Assembly (NCBI RefSeq): GCF_001613365.1
Contig: NZ_BDCF01000012.1
Span: forward strand, 153,844-217,843
Length of the DNA stretch: 64,000 bases
DNA from: Nocardia xishanensis NBRC 101358
GTDB lineage: Bacteria > Actinomycetota > Actinomycetes > Mycobacteriales > Mycobacteriaceae
Direction: 5' to 3'
The translations under genes were made by a program, and so were the position numbers. This document shows, in pieces, positions 55,571 to 63,700 of the stretch. How positions within the stretch are numbered: position 1 is the stretch's first letter; every line of letters starts with the position of its first letter. The notes beneath the pieces are model-generated. The model was not told where the DNA came from and ran no database searches. It worked only from the letters and a program-made list of their open reading frames with translations.

Positions 55571-56848
55571 ATGGCAGCACGACGGGCACTACCCGACGCG
55601 CGTCCGACGACGGCGGCGGGGCCACGTTTCGTGCCGCAGCAAACTTCGAGCGGAGGCGGGCGAACACGTCCGATGCGGCGGCTCGCCATGGCGGCGCTCG
55701 CTGCCGCGGCGACCTGCCTCGGGCATGCGGCGCCCGCGACGGCGCAGCCGATCTATCCGATCCCCGACGCGGACGGGTTCTACGCCGCGCCGTCCGATCT
55801 GGCCGCGTTCCAGCCCGGAGATGTGCTGCGCAGCAGGGTCGTTACCACCGCGAGCTTTCCCGGCTCGACGGTGTGGCAGCTGCTGTTCCGCACCACCGAC
55901 TCCGCGAACCAACCGATCGCGGCGGTGACCACGGTGCTGGTGCCGCCGGGCGGCGGGCTCGGCCGTCCGTTGGTCTCGTATCAGCCGTTCGTCAATTCGC
56001 TCGGCATGCAGTGCGCGCCATCGCACAGCCTCTTCGACGGCGGCATGCGGGAGGCGTCCGCGTTGAACCTGCTGCTCGCCAGGGGGTGGGCCGTCGCGGT
56101 CCCCGACCACCTCGGCCCGACCAGCGCGTACGGCGCGGCCCAGCTCGGCGGCCGAATCACCTTGGACGGACTCCGCGCTGCCGAGCGTTTCGGCCCAGCG
56201 GGCCTCGCGGGCAGCCAGATCGGCCTGGCCGGCTATTCCGGCGGGGGCATGGCCACCGGATTCGCGGCCGCGCTCGCGCCGGAGTACGCACCGGAGCTGC
56301 CGCTCGTCGGCGTGGCCATGGGCGGGGTGCCGGTGAACCTCGGCACGCTCGCCCGCGATCTCGGCGCCAGCCCGAACCGGCTGTTCGGGCTCGGCTTCGC
56401 GGCCATGATGGGCCTGGAACGCGAATACCCCGGACAGATGGACCTGTCGGGCAGGCTCAATCCGGCCGGGCGGACGCTGCGCGATCAGATCGCCAACGCC
56501 TGCACCGACGAAATCATCAGCGCGGGCGAGAACCGCAGCTTCTCCGATGTGCTGGACGGACCGCTGGCGGACGACTCGTCCACCGTCCGTGTCCTGGACG
56601 AGAACAGCCTGGAGACCTTCCCCGGCATCCCGCGCGCTCCGGTGTACCAGTGGCACGGCGAGGCGGACGACGTCGATCCCGGCTCGGTCCGCGCGGTCAC
56701 CGCGCGCTACTGCCGGGCGGGCACGCCGGTGCAGCTCGACATCGTTCCCGGCGCCGACCACGACGCGGCGAGCATCAAGGGCGCGCCGCGGGCGTTCGGT
56801 TATCTGTCCGACCGATTCGCGGGCATCCCCGCTCCGAGCAACTGCTGA
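55571..56848 (+). CDS. Secreted lipase (LIP family)
   Basis: A 425-residue exported alpha/beta-hydrolase. A signal peptide is visible (MRRLAMAALAAAATCLGHAA, cleavage near ATA-QP). The oxyanion region is followed by VAVPDHLGPTSAYG, nucleophile elbow GYSGGG near two-thirds of the way, acid in WHGEADDVDP and His in PGADHDAAS. This matches secretory LIP-type triacylglycerol lipases found in mycolic-acid bacteria. The ATG at 55571 has GGAG six bases upstream; ATG 55673, which begins directly with the signal peptide, is the main alternative and would remove 34 residues. Confidence 0.9.
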   Translation: MAARRALPDARPTTAAGPRFVPQQTSSGGGRTRPMRRLAMAALAAAATCLGHAAPATAQPIYPIPDADGFYAAPSDLAAFQPGDVLRSRVVTTASFPGSTVWQLLFRTTDSANQPIAAVTTVLVPPGGGLGRPLVSYQPFVNSLGMQCAPSHSLFDGGMREASALNLLLARGWAVAVPDHLGPTSAYGAAQLGGRITLDGLRAAERFGPAGLAGSQIGLAGYSGGGMATGFAAALAPEYAPELPLVGVAMGGVPVNLGTLARDLGASPNRLFGLGFAAMMGLEREYPGQMDLSGRLNPAGRTLRDQIANACTDEIISAGENRSFSDVLDGPLADDSSTVRVLDENSLETFPGIPRAPVYQWHGEADDVDPGSVRAVTARYCRAGTPVQLDIVPGADHDAASIKGAPRAFGYLSDRFAGIPAPSNC

Positions 56849-56861
56849 CGGTCGCCGCACG

Positions 56862-56908
56862 GCACAGCGCCCGCGTCCGGTCGAAACCGGAGCGGGCGCT
56901 GTGCTTTT
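56862..56908 (+). terminator. Intrinsic terminator after the lipase gene
   Basis: GCACAGCGCCCGC pairs perfectly with GCGGGCGCTGTGC; an inner TCCGG/CCGGA extends the hairpin, and TTTT follows at 56905-56908. One of the strongest rho-independent terminators in the window. It also separates the lipase from the convergent MFS gene. Confidence 0.9.
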
Positions 56909-56944
56909 CGAGTTACCTCGGGAGGGTTTCGAGTTGCCTTCCGG

Positions 56945-58438
56945 TCAGTGCGCGAGCACCGGCTCACCCTCCGCCGGCGCGGGCTGGGTGTTCGGCATCA
57001 GCACCGCGGAGAGCGCGGCGCCGAGGACGAAGATCGCGGTGGCCCACCAGAAGCTGGTGGTGTAGCTCTCGATCTGGGCCTGCGCGACGGCCAGCGGGCC
57101 GGGCCGCGCGGTGGACAGGTAGTCCGTCGCGGCCGAGGCGGCGATGGTGCTCAGCAGCGCGGTGCCGATGGAGCCGCCGACCTGCTGGCTGGTGTTGATC
57201 ATGGCCGAGGCCACGCCCGCGTCCTCGTGGTGCACGCCCGAGGTCGCGCCCTGGAAGGAGGTCGCCATGGCGCCACCGAGGCCGAGACCCATCAGGATCA
57301 GGGCGGGCAGGATGTGCGTGCCGTAGCCGGTGTCCAGGCCGATCCTGGTCAGCCAGGCCATGCCGGCGGCGGCGATCAGGAAGCCGGCGGCCACCACGAT
57401 CTTCGGACCGAACTTGGGCAGCAGCAGCGAAGGCGTGGTGGTCGAGGAGACGATCATCGCGGCCACCATCGGCAGGAACGCCACACCGGTCTTGATCGGG
57501 GAGTAGCCCAGGCTCAGCTGCATGTAGTAGGTCAGGAAGAGGAAGATCGCGAACATGCCGATGCCCATCACGAACACGGTCATGTAGGAGCCGGCGCGGG
57601 TGCGGTCGAGCAGGATTCGCAGCGGCAGCAGCGGGTGCGCGACCCGGGACTCCAGCCAGACGAACACCGCGAGCAGCGCGGCGCCGCCGAGGAGGAAGGC
57701 CAGGGTGACGCCGTTGGTCCAGCCGTCGGTCTCCGCGTGCGAGAAGCCGTAGACGATGCCGAACAGCGCGGCGGTCACCACGACGGTGCCTGGAATGTCG
57801 AGCTTGGGGCGCTCGGCGCTGACGTGCTTGGCGAGCAGCAGCACCGCGCCGACCAGCGCGGCGGCCGCGAAGGCCAGGTTGACGAACATCACCCAGCGCC
57901 AGTTGGCCCACTCGGTGAGCGCGCCGCCGAGCAGCAGGCCGATCGCGCCGCCGGTACCGGCGACCGCGCCGAAGATGCCGAAGGCCTTGGCCCGCTCGGC
58001 CGGTTCGGTGAAGGTGACGGTCAGCAGCGACAGCGCGGCGGGCGCGAGCAGCGCGCCGAACACGCCCTGGCCGACGCGAGCCGCGACGAGCACCTCGAAG
58101 TTTGGTGCGGCGCCACCGATGGCCGAGGCGGCTGCGAAGCCGACCAGGCCGACGATGAAGGTGTTGCGGCGGCCGAACAGGTCGCTCAGTCGTCCGCCGA
58201 GCAGCAGCAGGCTGCCGAATGCCAGCGCGTAGCCGGTGATCACCCACTGGCGATCGGCGTCGCTGAAGCCGAGGTCCTGCTGGGCGGCCGGAAGTGCGAT
58301 GTTCACCACGGTGGCGTCGAGCACCACCATCAGCTGTGCCACGCCGAGCACGGCGAGCACCCACCAGCGCAGCGCGTGTGAGCCGCGGCGCTCGGCTTTC
58401 TCGGGGGCTGGCGCCCCACGATCGATCGCGGTAGTCAT
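56945..58438 (-). CDS. MFS multidrug exporter, DHA2 (14-helix, EmrB/QacA) type
   Basis: A 497-residue membrane protein with 14 hydrophobic segments. Diagnostic elements: LDATVVNIALP in helix 1 (DHA2 motif D1), GGRLSDLFGRRNTF in loop 2-3 (motif A), GQGVFGALLAPAAL in helix 4, and GTGGAIGLLLGGALTE in helix 5 (motif C). Such proteins export drugs or dyes by proton antiport. It is divergent from a TetR regulator; two similar palindromes lie between them, so drug-inducible derepression is likely. Confidence 0.93.
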   Translation of the reverse strand: MTTAIDRGAPAPEKAERRGSHALRWWVLAVLGVAQLMVVLDATVVNIALPAAQQDLGFSDADRQWVITGYALAFGSLLLLGGRLSDLFGRRNTFIVGLVGFAAASAIGGAAPNFEVLVAARVGQGVFGALLAPAALSLLTVTFTEPAERAKAFGIFGAVAGTGGAIGLLLGGALTEWANWRWVMFVNLAFAAAALVGAVLLLAKHVSAERPKLDIPGTVVVTAALFGIVYGFSHAETDGWTNGVTLAFLLGGAALLAVFVWLESRVAHPLLPLRILLDRTRAGSYMTVFVMGIGMFAIFLFLTYYMQLSLGYSPIKTGVAFLPMVAAMIVSSTTTPSLLLPKFGPKIVVAAGFLIAAAGMAWLTRIGLDTGYGTHILPALILMGLGLGGAMATSFQGATSGVHHEDAGVASAMINTSQQVGGSIGTALLSTIAASAATDYLSTARPGPLAVAQAQIESYTTSFWWATAIFVLGAALSAVLMPNTQPAPAEGEPVLAH

Positions 58439-58466
58439 AGGTCCCCTCGAAGTCCGAAGTATCGAT

Positions 58467-58485
58467 GCGGAGATATGACCTCCGC
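58467..58485. promoter_or_regulatory. TetR operator candidate 1 (GCGGAG-N7-CTCCGC)
   Basis: A perfect 6-bp inverted repeat, GCGGAG ... CTCCGC, followed by TTACC. Lies 29 bases from the MFS start codon. Shares the right half CCTCCGCTTA with the second palindrome 44 bases away. Confidence 0.65.
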
Positions 58486-58510
58486 TTACCGGTAGAAGCT
58501 ACCACGTTAA

Positions 58511-58527
58511 CGGAGGGAATGCCTCCG
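58511..58527. promoter_or_regulatory. TetR operator candidate 2 (CGGAGG-GAATG-CCTCCG)
   Basis: A perfect 6-bp inverted repeat with a 5-base centre, followed by CTTAAT. It is a near repeat of candidate 1, 31-47 bases before the TetR start codon. Two copies in one divergent promoter region fit autoregulation plus control of the exporter. Confidence 0.7.
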
Positions 58528-58557
58528 CTTAATCCCGGTCGTTGCTAACATGGGGGT

Positions 58558-59232
58558 GTGAATCACGCCACGGCCCCCGCTCCACCTCGGCGCCTGCGCG
58601 CCGACGCCGCGCGCAATCAGCAGCGCATCGTCGCCGCGGCGCGCGAGTTGTTCGCCGAGCACGGACTCGAGATCACCCTCGACGACGTCGCGGAGAAGGC
58701 GGGCGTCGGCGTAGGGACCGTGTACCGGCGGTTCGCCAACAAGAGGGAGCTGATCGCCGAGGTCTTCGAGCAGCATATCGGCGAGTTCGCCGTCGCGGCC
58801 GAGGAGGCGGCGCAGCACCCCGATCCCTGGCTCGGGCTGGTCCAGTTCTTCGAGTACGCCTGCAGGCATCTGGCGAACAACCGCGGCTTCAGCGAGGTCA
58901 TGCTCGAGCTCGAGGAGGACCCGGGGCGGTTCGCCGCGCTACGCGATCGCATCAGGCCGACCGTCGCGGCCGTGATCGACCGCGCCCGCGACGCGGGGAC
59001 GCTACAGCCCGATATCGAGGCGAGTGACTTCTTCGCGCTGATCCACATGGTCGACGCACTGGCCGAGTTCGCCAAGCCCGTCAATCCCGATGTGTGGCAA
59101 CGGTATGCGGCCATCATGCTGAACGGGGTGCGCGCCGATTCCATCCCGCGCATGCCACTGCTGGTCGCGCCACTGAACGACGAAGAAGTCGAAACGGCCA
59201 AGGCGCACGTCTGCGTGGGGCGCCGCCGGTAA
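58558..59232 (+). CDS. TetR-family regulator of the adjacent exporter
   Basis: A 224-residue protein. N-terminal helix-turn-helix: LDDVAEKAGVGVGTVYRRF (about residues 40-58), with the preceding RIVAAARELFAEHGLE. The C-terminal domain is all-helical. GTG start; a TAACAT -10-like box at 58546-58551 puts the transcription start at or near the GTG, suggesting a leaderless mRNA. The ATG at 58550 is out of frame. Divergent from the DHA2 exporter across two palindromes, which it probably binds. Confidence 0.92.
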   Translation: MNHATAPAPPRRLRADAARNQQRIVAAARELFAEHGLEITLDDVAEKAGVGVGTVYRRFANKRELIAEVFEQHIGEFAVAAEEAAQHPDPWLGLVQFFEYACRHLANNRGFSEVMLELEEDPGRFAALRDRIRPTVAAVIDRARDAGTLQPDIEASDFFALIHMVDALAEFAKPVNPDVWQRYAAIMLNGVRADSIPRMPLLVAPLNDEEVETAKAHVCVGRRR

Positions 59233-59288
59233 TCGAAAAACCGAGCGCGGGTAGCGCGCGTCACAGTGGATACCCTAAAGTTGGACAC

Positions 59289-60587
59289 ATGACCAATTCG
59301 TGGGTGAACTGGGCCGGAGATCAACACTGCACGCCGGCGACGGTCGCGTCCCCGCGCAACCACGAGGAACTCGCCGAGCTGCTCGCGGCCGCGGCGGACC
59401 GCGGGCAGACCGTACGGGTCGCGGGCGCCGGGCACTCCTTCACCGACACCGTGCTCACCGACGGCACGCTGCTCGACCTCTCGCGGATGAACCGCGTCCT
59501 CGAACTCGACGCCGCGACCGGCCGGGCACGGGTCGAGGCGGGCATCACCCTCAACGCGGCCAGCGCGGCGCTGCACGCCGCGGGACTGGCCTTCCCCAAC
59601 CTCGGCGACATCGACGTGCAGACCATCGCGGGCGCCACCGCCACCGGCACGCACGGCACGGGCGCGACGCTGCAGAACATCTCCGCCGCACTGCATTCGG
59701 TCGAGCTGATGCTCGCCGACGGCAGCCGGGTCGAGCTCGACGCCGAGAGCGATCCCGACGGCTGGCGGGCGGCGCGGGTCAGCGTGGGCGCGCTCGGCGT
59801 GGTCACGGCGGTCACTCTGCAACTGGTGCCCTCGTTCGTGCTCGAAGGAGTCGAACGGCCGGTCCCGGTGGAGGAGGTGCTCGCCGACCTGGATGCCTAC
59901 GTCGACGGCAACGAGCACTTCGAGTTCTACATGTTCGCGCACAGCCCGCTGGCGATGACCAAGCGCAACAACCGCGTCGACCTGGCGGAACAGCCGCGCG
60001 GCAAGGTGCTGGACTGGTTCGCCGACATTCTCATGTCCAACCACGCCTTCGACGCGCTGTGCCGCCTCGCCAAGCGGCAGCCCGCGGTCATCCCGTGGAT
60101 TCACCGCGGCGCCGCCTACGCGGGCAGCTACCGCCGCCAAGTCGACCGGTCCTATCGGGTCTTCGCCTCTCCCAGGCTGTTTCGCTTCACGGAGATGGAA
60201 TACGCCATCCCGCGCGAACATTCGGCCGCGGCCATCAGGGAGATCAAAGAGGTGTCGGCGCGCTTCCAGACGCCCATGCCGATCGAGGTGCGCTGGGTCG
60301 CGCCCGACGACGCCTTCCTCTCCCCCGCGGGCGGCCGCGACACCTGCTACATCGCCGTGCACCAGTACCGCGGCATGGAGTGGGAGCCGTATTTCCGCGC
60401 CTGCGAAGAGGTCTTCGACCGCTACCAGGGCCGCCCACACTGGGGCAAGCGCCACTTCCAGACCGCCGACACCCTGCGCGAGCGTTACCCGGACTGGGAC
60501 CGCTTCACCGAGGTCCGCCGCCGCTTCGACCCCAAGGGCCGCTTCGCCAACCCTTACCTGGATCGCATCCTCGGGTCGATCGGCTGA
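59289..60587 (+). CDS. FAD-linked sugar-1,4-lactone oxidase/dehydrogenase (ALO family)
   Basis: A 432-residue flavoenzyme of the D-arabinono-/L-gulono-1,4-lactone oxidase family. FAD-binding PCMH domain: RVAGAGHSFTDTV (the GHSF His is the family's flavin-contact position) and GATATGTHGTGATL. The C-terminal ALO domain ends with the HWGK motif in GRPHWGKRHF and RFDPKGRFANPYL. In Mycobacterium tuberculosis the relative is the gulonolactone dehydrogenase. TACCCT at 59272 and the short distance to ATG suggest a leaderless transcript. It follows the TetR gene by 56 bases but probably has its own promoter. Confidence 0.92.
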   Translation: MTNSWVNWAGDQHCTPATVASPRNHEELAELLAAAADRGQTVRVAGAGHSFTDTVLTDGTLLDLSRMNRVLELDAATGRARVEAGITLNAASAALHAAGLAFPNLGDIDVQTIAGATATGTHGTGATLQNISAALHSVELMLADGSRVELDAESDPDGWRAARVSVGALGVVTAVTLQLVPSFVLEGVERPVPVEEVLADLDAYVDGNEHFEFYMFAHSPLAMTKRNNRVDLAEQPRGKVLDWFADILMSNHAFDALCRLAKRQPAVIPWIHRGAAYAGSYRRQVDRSYRVFASPRLFRFTEMEYAIPREHSAAAIREIKEVSARFQTPMPIEVRWVAPDDAFLSPAGGRDTCYIAVHQYRGMEWEPYFRACEEVFDRYQGRPHWGKRHFQTADTLRERYPDWDRFTEVRRRFDPKGRFANPYLDRILGSIG

Positions 60588-60611
60588 TCCCAGCGTCCGC
60601 GCCGAAGGCGT

Positions 60612-61358
60612 TCAGGCGCCGATGATTTCGGAGACGAGGCGGGGGACGGCGGTGCCGATCGGTTCCCGGATCACTTCGGTGGCGATGTCGTCGTAGGGGG
60701 TCGGTTCGGCGTTGACGATGATCAGGTCGGCGCCGGCGCGGACGGCGACGGCGCACATCGACGCGGCCGGTTCGACCTGTAGCGAGGTGCCGATGGCCAG
60801 GAAGATGTCGCTGGTCTCGGCGGTGATCGCGGCCTTGACCAGGGTGCGCTGATCCATCTGCTGGCCGAACATGATCGTCGCGGCCTTGAGGACGCCGCCG
60901 CACTCGGGGCAAGGCGGATCGGGTTCGCCCGCCGCGACTCGCTCGAGGGTGGCGGCCATGCTCGTCTCGAAAGCGCATTCCACGCAGACGACCTCGAACA
61001 TGTTGCCGTGAATCTCGACGACGCGCTCCGGCGGCGTGCCCGCGCGCTGGTGCAACCGGTCGATGTTCTGGGTGATGATCGTGACCGCGCGGCCCGCCCG
61101 CGCGAGCTCGACGAGCGCCTCGTGCGCGGCGTTCGGCGTCGCCTGCCACGCGGGGTTGTCGCGCCGTGCCAGCCATGCGCGCTCCCGCAGATCCGGGTCG
61201 GCCAGATAGTTGTCGTAGGTCGAGAGCAGTTCGGCGATCGGGTCTTTCGTCCAGACTCCGCGCGGCCCGCGGAAATCCGGGATACCCGAGTCGGTGGAGA
61301 TCCCCGCACCCGTGAGCACGCCTATCCGGCCGGTGCGCTCGCGCCACTGCCCCGTCAT
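60612..61358 (-). CDS. cobB: NAD-dependent protein deacylase (sirtuin)
   Basis: A 248-residue cytosolic sirtuin removing acyl groups from lysines with NAD. Motifs: [28 protein letters not shown], catalytic His in EIHGNMFEV, zinc ligands in CVEC ... CPECGG, and GTSLQVEPA. The Ala-Tyr-Arg signature of desuccinylases (SIRT5 type) is not evident at the usual place. ATG at 61358 is chosen because GGAG lies five bases upstream and [19 protein letters not shown] is a normal N-terminus; a 29-residue extension was rejected. Convergent with the lactone oxidase. Confidence 0.95.
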   Translation of the reverse strand: MTGQWRERTGRIGVLTGAGISTDSGIPDFRGPRGVWTKDPIAELLSTYDNYLADPDLRERAWLARRDNPAWQATPNAAHEALVELARAGRAVTIITQNIDRLHQRAGTPPERVVEIHGNMFEVVCVECAFETSMAATLERVAAGEPDPPCPECGGVLKAATIMFGQQMDQRTLVKAAITAETSDIFLAIGTSLQVEPAASMCAVAVRAGADLIIVNAEPTPYDDIATEVIREPIGTAVPRLVSEIIGA

Positions 61359-61449
61359 GCCCGCTCCGCCCGCTCCGTCGTCATGGCAGCCAGCGTAGGT
61401 CGCGCGACACGGGACGGGCCACCGGCCGATCTTTCCGCACGACAAGAGA

Positions 61450-61478
61450 ATGAGAGATTGGTATGCTAATCATCTCAT
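61450..61478. promoter_or_regulatory. Imperfect inverted repeat ATGAGAGATT ... AATCATCTCAT
   Basis: Left arm 61450-61459 and right arm 61468-61478 pair with one base offset around GGTATGCT. It lies 35 bases before the MpaB-family gene and in the divergent region with the sirtuin. AT-richer than its surroundings, so a promoter/operator is plausible. No regulator gene is adjacent. Confidence 0.4.
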
Positions 61479-61512
61479 CGTTCTGAAAAGGTCGATCAAA
61501 GGAGATCGCACA

Positions 61513-62421
61513 ATGACCGCGTCCGCCGCACTCGAGAACACCGCGCGGGAACTGCCACCGCGCCGTCCCTTCGCGCCGGGCACCCGGATGTGGGACGAGA
61601 CCGGCCTCATCACGTTCTCGCTGACCGCGGGTTCCGCCTTCCTCCTGCAGACCATGGAGCCCACCATCTCCGCCGTCGTCGACGAGCACTCCAGCTTCCG
61701 CACCGACCCCATGGGCCGTGCCGTGCGCAGCCTCTCCTCGGTGATGATGTGGGTCTACGGCGGCGAGGAGGCGCTCGCCGAGGCCGACCGGCTTCGCTCC
61801 ATGCACGCCTCGCTGAACACCACCGACGCCGCGGGCGTGCGGCACAAGGCGCTCGCGTCAGGGCCGTGGGCCTGGGTGCTGCACACCGGAACCTTCGCCT
61901 TCACCGAGAGCGCCGAGTACTTCGGCCGCAGCCCGCTCACCTACGCCGAGAAGGAGGCGTACTACCAGGAGACGTTGCAGCTGATGCGCAACTTCTCGGT
62001 GGCGCCCAAGGAGATTCCGGAGAACTACGCCGCCTTCGAGAAGTTCTTCGCCGACATGGTCGAGAACCACCTGTGCGAGACGCGCACCGCCCACGACTAC
62101 CTGCGCGTCATCCGCTCGGTCGCGCCGCCGAAGCAGCTGCCGCGGTTCCTCACGCCGCTGTGGCGCGCCGCGGTCGCGCCGATCGGACGGATGCAGTACT
62201 TCGTCACCGTCGGCACCACACCGGAAGCCGCCCGGCGCAAGCTCGGCCTCACCTGGACCGCCGCGGACGAGCGCAAGCTGCGAGCGCTGGGCTGGTTGAT
62301 CGCGCGGATCGTTCCCCTCCTTCCCGAACGGGTGCGCTACTTCCCCATCGCCTACGAGGCGCGGCGACTCGAACGCGACCGGGCGCGGCTGCGCAAGGTG
62401 ATCGACCTGCGTCCGATCTGA
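61513..62421 (+). CDS. MpaB/DUF2236-family oxygenase
   Basis: A 302-residue mostly helical protein of the DUF2236 (mycophenolic-acid B/latex-clearing-protein-like) haem oxygenase family. Typical blocks: AFLLQTMEPTISAVVDEHS, FRTDPMGRAVRSLSSV, LHTGTFAFTESAEYFGR, then ADMVENHLCE. The Arg and His of the family's haem pocket appear to be kept in DPMGRAVRS and VLHTG. AAAGGAGAT lies eight bases before the ATG. The substrate is unknown. Downstream hairpin at 62439-62468. Confidence 0.85.
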   Translation: MTASAALENTARELPPRRPFAPGTRMWDETGLITFSLTAGSAFLLQTMEPTISAVVDEHSSFRTDPMGRAVRSLSSVMMWVYGGEEALAEADRLRSMHASLNTTDAAGVRHKALASGPWAWVLHTGTFAFTESAEYFGRSPLTYAEKEAYYQETLQLMRNFSVAPKEIPENYAAFEKFFADMVENHLCETRTAHDYLRVIRSVAPPKQLPRFLTPLWRAAVAPIGRMQYFVTVGTTPEAARRKLGLTWTAADERKLRALGWLIARIVPLLPERVRYFPIAYEARRLERDRARLRKVIDLRPI

Positions 62422-62831
62422 CTCCGCACCACGACCTGCCGCCGCGACATCCTCGGGTGTCGCGGCGGTCCCGCGTTCGGCGCCGAAAGCGCAACGGAGT
62501 CGACAAGCGCGGCAAGCGTTCTCGTCGGACATGCGCCGCCGCGTACCACTTTCGCGAGCGACGGGTCCGTTCTGTCCGGATGTAGACCTTCGTCACAACG
62601 ACGACTTTTCCGTCTCGATGCCTCTAGCAGCACGAACACCTCGGCACCGTGCGACGATGGGTCGGATACGGCCGCGAGAGGTCCACCATCCTCGCCGACC
62701 GATCGTCCGTATCCCTTACGCTACGACAGCGTTTCGGCCCAAACCTTCCGGACGGCACGCACCGGGACCACACCGCACCGCCGGACCGGTCCGGCCACCA
62801 CCCAGCATCGCACCACCCGAAAGGCTGCCCG
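62422..62831. other. Intergenic region upstream of arsC
   Basis: 410 bases without a convincing gene. It begins with the hairpin at 62439-62468. No arsR-type regulator gene and no clear ArsR operator palindrome is seen before the arsenate reductase. Confidence 0.6.
62439..62468. terminator. Hairpin terminator after the MpaB-family gene
   Basis: CCGCCGCGACA - TCCTCGGG - TGTCGCGGCGG, a perfect 11-bp stem 17 bases after the stop codon. No T tract. Confidence 0.7.
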
Positions 62832-63245
62832 ATGGCCCACAAACCCAGTGTGCTGTTCGTCTGCGTGCACAACGCAGGCAGATCCCAGATGGCCGCCGGG
62901 TTTCTCACCGCCCTCGCCGACGACCGCATCGAGGCACGGTCCGCGGGCAGCGCACCCGCGGCGACCCTGAATCCGGTCGCCGTCGCGGCCATGGCCGAGG
63001 TCGGCATCGATATCTCCGGCAAGACGCCGCGCAAGCTGACCGACGAGGCCGTCGGCGTCTCCGACGTGGTGATCACCATGGGCTGCGGCGACGCCTGCCC
63101 GTTCTTCCCCGGCATCAGCTACCGCGACTGGGTGCTGCCAGACCCGACCGATCAGACCATCGAGGTGGTCCGAACCATCCGCGATCGGATCCGCATCCTG
63201 GTCGAGAACCTCATCGCCGAACTGGTGCCCGCGCGAACCCACTGA
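62832..63245 (+). CDS. arsC: Arsenate reductase, low-molecular-weight phosphatase type
   Basis: A 137-residue cytosolic enzyme reducing arsenate to arsenite. The P-loop is CVHNAGRSQMAAGF (CX5RS), and the general-acid Asp is in VLPDPTDQ. A further Cys pair, MGCGDACPFF, lies in the middle. The sequence is closest in style to the actinobacterial mycothiol/mycoredoxin-linked ArsC. AAAGG is eight bases before the ATG. No arsR, efflux pump (acr3) or second arsC is next to it, so export of the product must be encoded elsewhere. Confidence 0.92.
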   Translation: MAHKPSVLFVCVHNAGRSQMAAGFLTALADDRIEARSAGSAPAATLNPVAVAAMAEVGIDISGKTPRKLTDEAVGVSDVVITMGCGDACPFFPGISYRDWVLPDPTDQTIEVVRTIRDRIRILVENLIAELVPARTH

Positions 63246-63298
63246 CCGCGTCCGATTCGTTCAAGACCGCACCGGCGCACCGCCCTTACGCTGCCGAT

Positions 63299-63691
63299 AT
63301 GACTCCGCAACTCGACTTCGTCGGCATCGTCACCTCGAACATGGCCGCCTCGCTGGACTTCTATCGCCGCCTCGGCCTGGAGTTCCCGGCCGACGCGGAG
63401 ACCGAGCCACACGTGGAAGCCCAGCTCGCGGGCGGCATGCGGCTCGCACTCGACACCGAGGATGTCGTGCGCTCCTTCCACCCCGAATGGCAGCCGCCGA
63501 GCGGCGCCGGCCGCATCGGTCTCGCCTTCCGCTGCGCCGACGCGGCCGAGGTCGATTCGGTCTACGCCGATCTCACCTCGGCGGGCTACAAGGGGGAGCT
63601 GAAGCCGTGGGACGCGCCGTGGGGCCAGCGCTACGCCGTGATCAACGATCCCGACGGCAACGGCGTCGACCTGTACGCGCCGCTGAACTGA
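63299..63691 (+). CDS. Glyoxalase/bleomycin-resistance (VOC) fold protein
   Basis: A 130-residue protein with two beta-alpha-beta-beta-beta units. First: LDFVGIVTSNMAASLDFYRRLGLEF; second: GRIGLAFRCADAAEVDSVYADL, ending INDPDGNGVDLYAPL. The usual metal-ligand Glu near the end is Asp (VDLY), so metal-dependent catalysis is uncertain; antibiotic binding or another small-molecule role is possible. TACGCT, seven bases before the ATG, suggests a leaderless transcript. It ends nine bases from the convergent AraC-type gene. Confidence 0.85.
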   Translation: MTPQLDFVGIVTSNMAASLDFYRRLGLEFPADAETEPHVEAQLAGGMRLALDTEDVVRSFHPEWQPPSGAGRIGLAFRCADAAEVDSVYADLTSAGYKGELKPWDAPWGQRYAVINDPDGNGVDLYAPLN

Positions 63692-63700
63692 GATTCCTCC

